The position numbers were made by a program, and so were the translations under genes. Below, piece by piece: positions 18,840-27,962 of a stretch of DNA of 34,976 nucleotides. Source of the stretch: Verrucomicrobiota bacterium. GTDB taxonomy: Bacteria; Verrucomicrobiota; Verrucomicrobiia; Chthoniobacterales; UBA10450. The notes beneath the pieces are model-generated. The model saw nothing but the letters and a program-made list of their open reading frames with translations. It was not told the origin of the DNA and did no database searches. The stretch covers positions 1 through 34,976 of the forward strand of contig QHRF01000089.1 of NCBI GenBank assembly GCA_003220055.1, written 5' to 3'. Position 1 is the stretch's first letter. Every line of letters starts with the position of its first letter.

Positions 18840-19913
18840 CTATTTCGCCGAGTCCTTGAGCAGCTGCACCAATTTATCCTTCCAGAGCGCCGCAATCGTG
18901 TGGCTGCCGTGGCCGCGCGTTTTGTCGCTGAGTGGAATGACCTTCGCGCGACCGTGCGGAACGCGTTTAATTTCCCGCTCGAGAATTCCAAGCTCTGGTG
19001 GATTGATCAGATCGTCGGCCGAATTGATTGCGAGCAACGGTGCCCGAATTTTTTCGAGGTTCGGGCCGGGATCGTAATCGCGGGATGCTTCCAGCGCGTA
19101 AAGAACATCGTTCGCGTCGTCTGTTTTCACGATTTGTTCGACGAATTTGTCGAGCACTTCGTCGGTCTTCGCGAGTGTGAACGCTTCTTTTTGGCGCAGG
19201 ACCGGATTGCTGCTCATGAACCAGAGCATTTCCGCAGCGGTGCGCAGACTCGGCGGTTGCGTTTTATATTCGCCGCCGGTCCAAGCCGGATCGTTCCGAA
19301 TCGCGTCAATAATGATGCGCCGCCAGGCGCGATTGCGACCGGAAATTTGGGTCGGCAAACTGGCCAGCGGCATGAGAGCATCCATGAAATCGGGATGCGA
19401 TTCACCCCAAAGCCAGGTGTGCATTCCGCCCATCGATGTGCCCATGACCAGTCGGGCGTGATTGACACCGAGGCCGTCGGTCAACAGTCGATACTGCGCC
19501 TCCACCATGTCGACGTAACCGTAACGCGGAAACTTCGCATGCAGAGCGTCGCTCGGCTTACTCGATTTGCCGTGGCCGATTCCATCGGGGAGCACGATGA
19601 AGAATTTAGTCGCATCGAGCGGCTGATCTTTTCCGAAAAGTTCGCCCGCGAATTCCGGACGAATAAATTGCACACCGCTGCCGGTGGTTCCGTGCATGAT
19701 CAAAATCGCATTGCGCGTCTTGCCTTGGTCGTCTTTGTCGATCTTGCCGAGCGTCCGATAATGAATCCGCAGCTCCGGCAAGCTTTCACCGGAAGCGAAT
19801 TTGAAATCGCGGATCGTGTAATCGCCTTCGGTCGGAGGCGGATAATCGGCGGCTCTCGCGTTAGCAGCGAGAAACAGTAACAAGAAGCAAGAGACTCGAG
19901 TAATTGAAATCAT
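18840..19913 (-). CDS. Alpha/beta-fold hydrolase, MetX (homoserine O-acetyltransferase)-like, secreted
   Basis: Signal peptide MISITRVSCFLLLFLAANARA; LPELRIHYRTLGK, LILMHGTTG-like segment, LVMGTSMGGMHTWLWGE nucleophile elbow. Confidence 0.85.
   Translation of the reverse strand: MISITRVSCFLLLFLAANARAADYPPPTEGDYTIRDFKFASGESLPELRIHYRTLGKIDKDDQGKTRNAILIMHGTTGSGVQFIRPEFAGELFGKDQPLDATKFFIVLPDGIGHGKSSKPSDALHAKFPRYGYVDMVEAQYRLLTDGLGVNHARLVMGTSMGGMHTWLWGESHPDFMDALMPLASLPTQISGRNRAWRRIIIDAIRNDPAWTGGEYKTQPPSLRTAAEMLWFMSSNPVLRQKEAFTLAKTDEVLDKFVEQIVKTDDANDVLYALEASRDYDPGPNLEKIRAPLLAINSADDLINPPELGILEREIKRVPHGRAKVIPLSDKTRGHGSHTIAALWKDKLVQLLKDSAK
19736..19745 (-). repeat. Dispersed motif AAGATCGACA (copy 8)
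   Basis: TGTCGATCTT exact; in the MetX-like gene (KID). Confidence 0.9.
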
Positions 19914-19914
19914 C

Positions 19915-20541
19915 TTAATGGCGTTGCCGCTCGGCCTGAATTCGTTTGAGCAGCTCGGTGTGGGTTTTTTCGAGGTCGTGAGCAAATTTCACCGTTGTCT
20001 GGAGAGCTTCGGGATACATCTCGAAGCGTTTTCGCAATTTCTTGGCGGCCGGATCGTAAAAGAAGGAAATGTCTTCGTCGAGATTCGGTACGATTAGCTC
20101 GTCGCTGAGTTTCTGATAATGCGCCATGCGGCTCAGCCCCCAGCGGATAACCGATTCGTCGTTGCGCAACGCGGTGAGCGTCTCGACATCGAGGAGCTCG
20201 ATGCCGCCGGATTGAAGCAGGGTGGCGAGGTCGATCGGAGTGTAGTCGGTCGTGAAAACAAACGGATGCAACCGGGGCATCTCGCCGGCGTCGAGCGCTT
20301 GCTGAAATTCCGCGGCTTGTCGTTCTTCTTGTGCCCCGTTAATTTTCCCGCTCTCAATTCCATCGCGCAGCGTTTGCTCGATCGATGCCAAAATCTGGTC
20401 GCGCCGTTTCGCCTCCTGGAGATGCTGCTGATAATTGTTCAGCCAGAAAGCGGCATAAACGCCGACGAAAACGAGGACCAATTCAGCCATCCAACGGCCA
20501 AGCCTCCAGAGATACGAAGCCTTTTCGTTCGTCTCGCTCAT
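19915..20541 (-). CDS. Hypothetical single-TM protein
   Basis: Clean 208-aa ORF with TM segment WMAELVLVFVGVYAAFWLNNYQ; directly upstream of the hydrolase gene. Confidence 0.65.
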   Translation of the reverse strand: MSETNEKASYLWRLGRWMAELVLVFVGVYAAFWLNNYQQHLQEAKRRDQILASIEQTLRDGIESGKINGAQEERQAAEFQQALDAGEMPRLHPFVFTTDYTPIDLATLLQSGGIELLDVETLTALRNDESVIRWGLSRMAHYQKLSDELIVPNLDEDISFFYDPAAKKLRKRFEMYPEALQTTVKFAHDLEKTHTELLKRIQAERQRH

Positions 20542-20623
20542 GATTCAATTTGGATGGTGCAATCGTCTAACATTATCCGCACGCCGATTCCAGCGACTTG
20601 ACAGGATTCGTCTATTGGGATGA

Positions 20624-21436
20624 ATGATTGCCGCTCCAAACAAGGAACCCGTGCAAAATTCATGGTCGCTTTCAAGCTTAACTGAGTTCGTCGCCGACTC
20701 GGTGCGAAACGCGCGCGAGGGCGGCGTTCCGTTTTATCATTTAGAGTTCGATCGTGTTTTCCCGGCCGACTTTTATGCGGAAATGTTGCGCACGATGCCG
20801 GACGAGAACGATTACCGGCCGATGTCGGGCAAAAGCAAGGTGGGAAGCAGCCGGCCGGATGGAAAACCGACCCGGACCAAGATTGATTTGTTTCCGGAAT
20901 ACATTCGCCATTTGCCGCCGGAAAAATTTGCAGTTTGGGACTTGGTTGGTCGCGTCCTTCGTTCAGACGAGGTAAAAGCTGCGTTAATCCAGCACCTCGG
21001 GCCGGGTTTGAAACGGCGTTTCGGAGAGAATTTCGTGGCCGTTGGAATGTACCCAGTGCCGATTCTGACCCGCGACATTCCTGGCTACCGCGTTTTCAAG
21101 CACACCGACAGTCTTTGGAAAGGAATCACAGTTCAGCTTTACTTACCGTCCGACAATTCCCATACGCATATCGGCACGATTTTTCACGAAGAATTGCCGG
21201 ATGGGAGTAAACCGAAAAGAACGCAAATGCCATTCGCGCCAAACACCGGCTATGCCTTTGCCGTCTGGAATGACACCTGGCATTCGGCGAAGCCGGTCGG
21301 ACCAGAGGTGAAAACGCGCGACAGCATTCTTCTGACCTATTTCGTAGATCGCGGCGTTTGGAGAACTTTGCGGAACCGCGGGCGGCGGGTTGGCAACTTT
21401 TTGCTGAACGAGCTGCGCAGTCTAAAGCGCAGTTGA
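20624..21436 (+). CDS. Putative 2OG-Fe(II) oxygenase-like protein
   Basis: FKHTDSLWKGITVQLYLPSDNSHTHIGTIFHEEL...PNTGYAFAVWNDTWHSAKPVG, an HxD...H-like spacing with a double-stranded beta-helix-like pattern. Confidence 0.6.
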   Translation: MIAAPNKEPVQNSWSLSSLTEFVADSVRNAREGGVPFYHLEFDRVFPADFYAEMLRTMPDENDYRPMSGKSKVGSSRPDGKPTRTKIDLFPEYIRHLPPEKFAVWDLVGRVLRSDEVKAALIQHLGPGLKRRFGENFVAVGMYPVPILTRDIPGYRVFKHTDSLWKGITVQLYLPSDNSHTHIGTIFHEELPDGSKPKRTQMPFAPNTGYAFAVWNDTWHSAKPVGPEVKTRDSILLTYFVDRGVWRTLRNRGRRVGNFLLNELRSLKRS

Positions 21437-22213
21437 CTTACCAGGTCAAGGTGGCGTTGCCCGCAGAATCGGTGGTCGCGTTGCGCCCGACGAGACGCAG
21501 AAAACGGAACTTGGATGGGCCATCGTATTGAACGGCGTTTACAGGAATTCGTGTTGATTGAAAAGTCGCGAAACGTTTCGGCTGGACGCAAACACGATCC
21601 GCCCGGAGGACGGATTCGGTCGGGCGAACAATCAGGGGGCCGTTGGGTTCAGCGGCGACGGAGTGGTGAGGCGGGCGCTGAACATTTTCTTTCCGTCGGA
21701 GAGATTGATCGAACCATCACCGATTCTGACAACGCGCAGAGTAACGCCGATAGATGATTCCGGGGGCCTGCAATGTGACTGCATCGCCTTCGGTGACTGC
21801 CTTGCCGTTGATTATCGCGAGTCGTGGATGACCGAGTGAGATCGCGCTCACGCGCACCAGTCATTGCTTAGTTCGATCATGATCGGCGCCGGAGAAGCAG
21901 CCGAAGCTGGTCCGGCCGCTAAATCGCGTGTTCTCGCCTTAATGAAGGTAGGAAAATCGAAACGGTTGCTTTGGTTACCAGCGTGCTGAGCGAAAGTAAG
22001 GGCGAAGATGAACAGCGCCGCGGCGCCCATGAAGATCCCAATGTAAAACCGACGACGATTGCTGGATGGGGCGGCTGTTCCTTTTGAAAGAGAAACGGAA
22101 CCGCAGCTACCAGCGCCTGACACGGTCCCGTCCGGATCGATAGAGCTGATCAGACGCGGCTTCAAGTTACGGGGAACCAGCCGCATAACCCGCAGAAGCA
22201 TCGGACGGGCCAC
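21437..22213 (-). pseudogene. Multiply frameshifted remnant of a membrane-anchored protein
   Basis: Consecutive protein-like segments in changing minus-strand frames: ...RRFYIGIFMGAAALFIFALTFAQ...IMIELSND / LVRVSAISLGHPRLAIINGKAVTEGDAVTLQAPG / GVTLRVVRIGDGSINLSDGKKMFSARLTTP / LIVRPTESVLRADRVCVQPKRFATFQSTRIPVNAVQYDGPSKFRFLRLVGRNATTDSAGNATLTW*. Confidence 0.55.
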
Positions 22214-22290
22214 ACCTTTTCAAGCTGGCCTGTTTCAGGGGATTATGGCGGGCTTGTCGCTGCCTCCGCCCTCAGATAAACTGCTCGCGC

Positions 22291-24012
22291 GTGAGACATC
22301 TCCACCCCGCCTTGACGGCTGCACTCTTGGTTACGATTGGGCTCTTTGAGGCGACCGCCCAAGATCGAAACCCGCTCGAGCCAACACCAGACACGAGCGG
22401 GCTAGATTTTCATCAGTTCGGGTTGCTTGCGGTCCAAGACGGCGGACGGCGCAAACCGATCGACACTTTTTCGCGCGAAACGCTGATCCGAATCACTGGC
22501 AGATCGATATATACCGACAAAGCTGGACGAAAATGGCAGCCGAATGATTTCATTTTCTCGGCGGTGCTGGAAACGCACGATTGGCGGACGGAGCCGATGG
22601 TGCTGGTCTCGTTAGGCCAACTTAAGGAAAAGCTCGGCCTCGATAAGACCGAGCGCCGTTTTTCGTTTGAACAATTGGTTGCGTCAACGGAATTGCAGCG
22701 GCTTACAAACGAAGCCCACGCCTTGAAGCGCGCTGAGAAAACTCTTGATCGTGTACAACAGGAGGCGCTCGCAGTAAGCGATCGGCTCGCCCTTTTGGCG
22801 AACATTATGAATGGCAGCGCTCTCTTGATTGTTCCCGCATCGAAGAGCGAAACCGACCCCTGGGTCGTTCCACCGGAGTTTTCCCGGTACTACAGCGAAA
22901 CGCAGTTCGCGCCGATCCAGATCGAATTGCAAACAACGGCCACGAGTTATGCGCAGGCTGATGGATTCAATTTCAGTCGCGCCGCCAGCCGGCTTCGTGA
23001 AAGTTTACGCGCCCTAAGTCCTTCTATTTATCCGCAAGAGCGACAATTGCGGCTGGAATATTTTTACAATCATTTCGAAGCATTCTATCGCGCGATTTGG
23101 TTCTACGGACTGGCGTTTGTGATTCTGCTGGTCGCGCACGCGCGTGGCGGCGGCCGTTTGCTTCGAAGTGTCGGAGTATCGGTTGCGTCTCTCGCCATCG
23201 CCTTTCACGTCAGCGGCATCGTGATGCGCTGTCTGATCGCCGGCCGGCCGCCGGTGACGAACATGTACGAGTCGGTTATCTGGGTTTCGTTCGCTGCATC
23301 GGCGTTTGCGATGATCTTCTATGCCCGCTACCGAACGGTGATTTATCTTGTCGCTGCGCTGCCAGCGACATTTCTAGCACTCTTGCTCGTTCATCAGATG
23401 CCGATCGCGATGCCGGCAAGCATTGATCCGCTGGTTCCAGTGCTACGCGATAATTTTTGGCTGACCGTTCATGTATTGACGATCACGCTCAGTTACGCGG
23501 CGTTCTTACTGGCCTGGGCATTCGGTAATGTCATGTTCGTCCTCTATACGCTTCAACCTGTGAAGACGCGCGACAACGCGGCGTTGCATTTCTGGTTATA
23601 CCGCATCATGCAGCTCGGTGTTCTTTTGCTGGCAGCTGGGACAATCCTTGGGGGCGTCTGGGCGAACTATTCCTGGGGACGGTTCTGGGGCTGGGATCCG
23701 AAAGAAACCTGGGCACTTATCGCACTACTTTGTTATCTGACCGCGCTGCATGGACGATTGGCCGGTTGGTGGACTGAATTTGGTCTGGTGGTGGCAAGCG
23801 TGGTTTGTTTCCTGGCGGTGTTGATGGCGTGGTATGGCGTCAACTTTGTTCTCGGCAAAGGTTTGCATTCCTACGGATTCGGGATCGGCGGCGAGACTTA
23901 TGTCGCGATTGGCGTGGTTCTCGATCTCCTGTTCGTGGCATTCGCGATTTGGCGCTACCGATCAAGTAAACGCACCCCCTCCAGCGCGCCGGCGGAAGCG
24001 GTGGCCGTCTAA
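22291..24012 (+). CDS. ccsA: Cytochrome c biogenesis protein CcsA/ResC with long N-terminal extension
   Basis: VTNMYESVIWVSF and GGVWANYSWGRFWGWDPKETWALIALLCYLTALHGR (tryptophan-rich WWD motif); GTG start. Confidence 0.9.
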   Translation: MRHLHPALTAALLVTIGLFEATAQDRNPLEPTPDTSGLDFHQFGLLAVQDGGRRKPIDTFSRETLIRITGRSIYTDKAGRKWQPNDFIFSAVLETHDWRTEPMVLVSLGQLKEKLGLDKTERRFSFEQLVASTELQRLTNEAHALKRAEKTLDRVQQEALAVSDRLALLANIMNGSALLIVPASKSETDPWVVPPEFSRYYSETQFAPIQIELQTTATSYAQADGFNFSRAASRLRESLRALSPSIYPQERQLRLEYFYNHFEAFYRAIWFYGLAFVILLVAHARGGGRLLRSVGVSVASLAIAFHVSGIVMRCLIAGRPPVTNMYESVIWVSFAASAFAMIFYARYRTVIYLVAALPATFLALLLVHQMPIAMPASIDPLVPVLRDNFWLTVHVLTITLSYAAFLLAWAFGNVMFVLYTLQPVKTRDNAALHFWLYRIMQLGVLLLAAGTILGGVWANYSWGRFWGWDPKETWALIALLCYLTALHGRLAGWWTEFGLVVASVVCFLAVLMAWYGVNFVLGKGLHSYGFGIGGETYVAIGVVLDLLFVAFAIWRYRSSKRTPSSAPAEAVAV

Positions 24013-24018
24013 TCTGAG

Positions 24019-24606
24019 CTATTTCCGAGGCAAACGCGCTTCGCAGATCTCGCAAAGCACGTGAAGAATGAACTTGTGCGCTTCCTGAATTCGAGCGGTC
24101 GAACCGCCTTTCACGATAAGATCGACATCGGCAATGCCAGCCACCGATCCGCCATCGCGGCCGAGAAGTGCGATTGTTTTTAATTTCCGATCGCGCGCCT
24201 GTTCGATCGCGCGCCGGATATTTTTCGATTTGCCGCTGGTGCTGATGGCAATAAGGACGTCGCCGGAGGCTCCAAATGCGTGCACTTGGCGCGCGAAAAT
24301 TTCTTCGAAGCCGTAATCGTTGCCGGTCGCCGTGAGCAAGCTTCCGCCCTGCGAAAGATTCATCGCCGGATATGGCCGGCGATCTTCCACAAAGCGACAC
24401 GCCAGTTCGGTGCAAAAATCGGCCGCATCCGCGGCGCTGCCGCCATTGCCACAAGCCAGGATTTTTTTCCCACTCGTTAGGCAATCGGTAACCAACTCCG
24501 CAGCCTTCGTGATTTGCGATTCAAGATCGATAATCGAGTCGAGCGTTTTGGTCGCCGCGGCCAGCGCGCTCTTCAAAACTTGGGAACCGGTTCGTGTCGA
24601 CATCAA
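24019..24606 (-). CDS. gmhA: Phosphoheptose isomerase-like SIS domain protein
   Basis: KILACGNGGSAADAADFCTELACRF, GDVLIAISTSGKSKNIRRAIEQA and ARIQEAHKFILHVLCEICE. Confidence 0.9.
   Translation of the reverse strand: MMSTRTGSQVLKSALAAATKTLDSIIDLESQITKAAELVTDCLTSGKKILACGNGGSAADAADFCTELACRFVEDRRPYPAMNLSQGGSLLTATGNDYGFEEIFARQVHAFGASGDVLIAISTSGKSKNIRRAIEQARDRKLKTIALLGRDGGSVAGIADVDLIVKGGSTARIQEAHKFILHVLCEICEARLPRK
24118..24127 (+). repeat. Dispersed motif AAGATCGACA (copy 9)
   Basis: Exact; antisense in gmhA (VDL). Confidence 0.9.
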
Positions 24607-24635
24607 AAAATGCTGCCTGGTTCTCCGATTGACAA

Positions 24636-25034
24636 TTATTGTTTTCGCGGTGGCAGTTTCGTCCAGCGAAACTCAATCGGAATTGTGGCCCAAACTAGGC
24701 GATGCGGTCGAAAACGCCAGGTTCGTAGCGCTTCGACGGCGGCATCATCCAAAATTTTGTGTCCGGTGCTGCGCACAACCCGGGCGTCGTAGGGAATTCC
24801 GTTATCCAAATCAATCTTGTAGACACCGCGGTGTTGCTGAAGTGCAGCACGTGGAATCACCGGATTTGGAGCGTAAACGACAGCGTTACGCACCGGACCG
24901 GAGATCGAGGTGAATACAATGCGCGAGGCATCAGTTTGAGAGGAATTATTCTGTGCTGGCAAGAACGATGCGGCCAGAAACAAAACCGAAGATGGGAGAA
25001 AGAGTCTTTGCACTGCGGCGTCGTGGAATTTCAA
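24636..25034 (-). CDS. TonB C-terminal domain protein
   Basis: GVYKIDLDNGIPYDARVVRSTGHKILDDAAVEALRTWRFRPHRLVWATIPIEFRW is a TonB_C signature. Confidence 0.82.
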   Translation of the reverse strand: MKFHDAAVQRLFLPSSVLFLAASFLPAQNNSSQTDASRIVFTSISGPVRNAVVYAPNPVIPRAALQQHRGVYKIDLDNGIPYDARVVRSTGHKILDDAAVEALRTWRFRPHRLVWATIPIEFRWTKLPPRKQ

Positions 25035-25038
25035 AAAA

Positions 25039-25114
<76 letters not shown>

Positions 25115-25159
25115 TTTCAAGCGGAGTGATAAGTGATCAGTGGCGAGTGACCAGTCAAG

Positions 25160-25194
25160 AGCAAGATGTCCCATCTTGCTGGAGCCGGTGGCTC
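25160..25194. repeat. Tandem perfect hairpins directly after the HTH-REC stop codon (possible terminator or REP-like element)
   Basis: AGCAAGATG-TCC-CATCTTGCT (25160-25180), G, then GAGCC-GGT-GGCTC (25182-25194). Confidence 0.7.
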
Positions 25195-25746
25195 TTACGC
25201 GGCGAGCTTGACCGCTTCTTTGTGGCCGAGAATACGAACGGTTTCTTTCAATTGCTCGACTTTGAGCGGCTTTTTCAAAACCGTGATGGGTCCTTTGGCC
25301 AAAATTCGGTCGAGCATCGCGCTGTCCGGATAACCGGTGATGATGATAATCGGACAGCCGGGCTGGTCTTGCTTGATCGCATCATAAACGTCGTCGGCCG
25401 GACCGTCCGGCAATTTTAAATCGAGAAACACGAAATCGAATTTTTGTTTTTCGAGCGCAGCCAGGGCTTCTTTCACTGTGCCAACAACGACGCGGCTAAA
25501 ACCGATTTTCCGGAGGAAGAGCTTCAAAAGGTTTTGCAAGCTTTCGTCATCGTCGACCACGAGGACGGTTGGTTGGCCGGATTTGTCTTCCTTAAGAATG
25601 TCTTTATCAAGGGAGGATTTTTTGATCCGCCAGCGACCGCCGATTTGGATAGCGGGAAGCTGGCCGCGCTGGACGAGATAATAAACGGTCGGCAACGGGA
25701 TACGGAGATATTTGGCCGTTTCCTTAACCGTTAGGAGGTTATGCAT
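25195..25746 (-). CDS. Excisionase-type HTH fused to a C-terminal receiver domain
   Basis: LLTVKETAKYLRIPLPTVYYLVQRGQLPAIQIGGRWRIKKSSLD (HTH_17) followed by TVLVVDDDESLQNLLK...FVFLDLKLPDG...IIIITGYPDS...VLKKPL (REC). Confidence 0.92.
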   Translation of the reverse strand: MHNLLTVKETAKYLRIPLPTVYYLVQRGQLPAIQIGGRWRIKKSSLDKDILKEDKSGQPTVLVVDDDESLQNLLKLFLRKIGFSRVVVGTVKEALAALEKQKFDFVFLDLKLPDGPADDVYDAIKQDQPGCPIIIITGYPDSAMLDRILAKGPITVLKKPLKVEQLKETVRILGHKEAVKLAA

Positions 25747-25930
25747 GTGGGAAAATCACCAATTCGCGGGAAAATGGGCAAGACATTTCGCTCGGCCAAA
25801 GCATTATAAATTCTAGAATCGATGTCAATCCTTTCTTTGGGCCGGAGGAGCCTAACGATCCGCTATCCGGCCGCCCGAGGGCACTCGCGACTGGACAATG
25901 CTGGGCTAGAGGGTGACTATTCGCTTTTCG

Positions 25931-26548
25931 ATGAGCGCCCTTTTCTTCAAACGATTCCTGAAGCGCCCGTTCCAAATCGCATCGATTATACCCAGTTCCA
26001 AGGCGTTGGTCGAACGCGTGGCCGATAAAATCGATTTTGACCAGGCGCGCGTGATCGCGGAGTACGGTCCCGGCGAAGGAGTGCATTCGCGCGAGATCGC
26101 GCGCCGGATGAAACCGGATTGTCAATTGCTTCTCTTTGAGCTCGACGCTGCTTTCTCGCGCGATTTACAGCGTCAATTTAGAGGGGATCCGCGCGTGCAT
26201 GTGATCAACGACAACGCTGCGCACCTGCCGTTGGAATTGCGCAGACGCGGCATCGACGCGTGCGACTATATTGTTTCCGGCATCCCGTTTAGCATTCTGC
26301 AGATCGACAAGAAGCGCGCTTTGCTCCAACAAACCCATGACGCACTCGCAGCTGGCGGTCGGTTTATCATTTATCAAGTCACAAACGAGCTGAAGCAGCA
26401 CGCTAAGATTTTCGACCGTGCCGAATCTGAATATTTCCTGCAAAACATTCCGCCGATGTTCATCACGGTTTTTGAGAAATCGAACGGCCGTAACGGCGAA
26501 TCGCATCTATCCCTTCAGGAAAGTCGAGCTTCCGCAAATAACGCATGA
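25931..26548 (+). CDS. SAM-dependent methyltransferase, phospholipid N-methyltransferase/KsgA-like
   Basis: FQIASIIPSSKALVERVADKIDF...VIAEYGPGEGVHSREIARR...DYIVSGIPFSIL; start uncertain (ORF from 25913). Confidence 0.8.
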   Translation: MSALFFKRFLKRPFQIASIIPSSKALVERVADKIDFDQARVIAEYGPGEGVHSREIARRMKPDCQLLLFELDAAFSRDLQRQFRGDPRVHVINDNAAHLPLELRRRGIDACDYIVSGIPFSILQIDKKRALLQQTHDALAAGGRFIIYQVTNELKQHAKIFDRAESEYFLQNIPPMFITVFEKSNGRNGESHLSLQESRASANNA

Positions 26549-27960
26549 CCGGCGGCCGGACGCGGATGGAAAAGGATTCAATGGGAGAAATGCCGCTCCC
26601 CGAATCCGCTCTCTATGGCGCTTCTACCCAACGCGCTGTCCTGAATTTTCCGGTGAGCGGTTACCGTTTCTCCCGCCCGTTCATTCGTGCGCTCGGCTTA
26701 ATTAAATGGGCTGCGGCCCAGGCCAATCACGATCTCGGTTTACTCGACGCCGAGGGCGCCGCCTTGATCGTGCAAGCAGCCGAAGAAGTGATCGAGGGCA
26801 AATTGGACGACCATTTTCCGCTCGACATTTTCCAGACCGGTTCGGGCACGAGCACCAACACGAACGCAAACGAAGTGATCGCCAACCGTTGCGCGCAATT
26901 GGCTGGCAAAAAGATCGGCTCGCGCGAGCTGGTGCATCCGAATGATCACGTCAACATGGGACAGTCGAGCAACGACGTTATCCCATCGGCCATTCACATC
27001 AGCGCCGCCGAGCAGTTGAAAAATCATTTGGCGCCAGCGCTCGGAAAACTGCAGGGCGCACTCGACGCGAAAACAAAAGAGTTTTGGGACATTATCAAGA
27101 TTGGTCGCACCCATTTGATGGATGCCACCCCAGTGCGACTCGGCCAGGAATTTTCGGGTTACGCGCAGCAAATCGCCTACGGCAAGCAGCGAGCGGAAAA
27201 ATCGATCGACATTCTACGCGAGCTTGCGCTTGGTGGCACCGCGGTTGGAACTGGTTTGAACCGGCATGTCGATCTTACCGGCAAAATGCTGCGGCACATT
27301 GAGCAGCGGACCGGGATCGCGTTTTACGAAGCGAAAAATCATTTCGAAGCGCAGGGCGGCAAAGACGCGGTCGTGGAAGCAAGCGGCCAGCTCAAGACCA
27401 TTGCGGTCAGTTTGTTTAAGATCGCGAACGACGTTCGCCTGTTAGGCAGTGGCCCGCGTTGCGGCATTGGCGAGATTCAATTGCCGGCCACCCAACCGGG
27501 CAGCTCGATCATGCCCGGCAAAGTGAATCCGGTGATGTGCGAATCGATGATGATGGTTTGCGCTCAAGTCTTCGGCAACGACGCCGCCATTACCTGGGCC
27601 GGCGCCAATGGAAATTTTGAGCTCAACGTGATGATGCCGGTAATGGCGCATGATCTTCTCGAATCAATCCGGCTGCTTGCCAATGTGGTCGATGTCTTCT
27701 GTGAAAAATGCGTGACTGGGATCACGGCGAACAAAGCTCGTTGCGAAGAATTGGTCGAGCTTTCCATGGCGATGGTGACGAGTCTTGCGCCCAAGATCGG
27801 TTACGACCGCGCGGCCGAGCTCGCCAAAGAAAGCGTGCGAACCGGCAAGACTGTCCGCGAACTTTGCCGGGAGAAAAAAATCTTGCCGGAAAAAGAACTC
27901 GAGCGCGCGCTTGATCCAGTTTCGATGACTGAACCCGGCGGCACTGGTTCGGGCGGCTAG
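26545..27960 (+). CDS. fumC: Class II fumarate hydratase
   Basis: GSGTSTNTNANEVIANR, HPNDHVNMGQSSNDVIPSAIH, GRTHLMDATPVRLGQEFSGY and GSSIMPGKVNPV signature. Confidence 0.97.
   Translation: MTGGRTRMEKDSMGEMPLPESALYGASTQRAVLNFPVSGYRFSRPFIRALGLIKWAAAQANHDLGLLDAEGAALIVQAAEEVIEGKLDDHFPLDIFQTGSGTSTNTNANEVIANRCAQLAGKKIGSRELVHPNDHVNMGQSSNDVIPSAIHISAAEQLKNHLAPALGKLQGALDAKTKEFWDIIKIGRTHLMDATPVRLGQEFSGYAQQIAYGKQRAEKSIDILRELALGGTAVGTGLNRHVDLTGKMLRHIEQRTGIAFYEAKNHFEAQGGKDAVVEASGQLKTIAVSLFKIANDVRLLGSGPRCGIGEIQLPATQPGSSIMPGKVNPVMCESMMMVCAQVFGNDAAITWAGANGNFELNVMMPVMAHDLLESIRLLANVVDVFCEKCVTGITANKARCEELVELSMAMVTSLAPKIGYDRAAELAKESVRTGKTVRELCREKKILPEKELERALDPVSMTEPGGTGSGG
27267..27276 (-). repeat. Dispersed motif AAGATCGACA (copy 10)
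   Basis: TGTCGATCTT exact; in fumC (HVDL). Confidence 0.9.
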
Positions 27961-27962
27961 AG

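Noticed and set aside
18900-19880. 326-aa plus-strand ORF
   Set aside because: Antisense to the MetX-like hydrolase; no recognisable motif.
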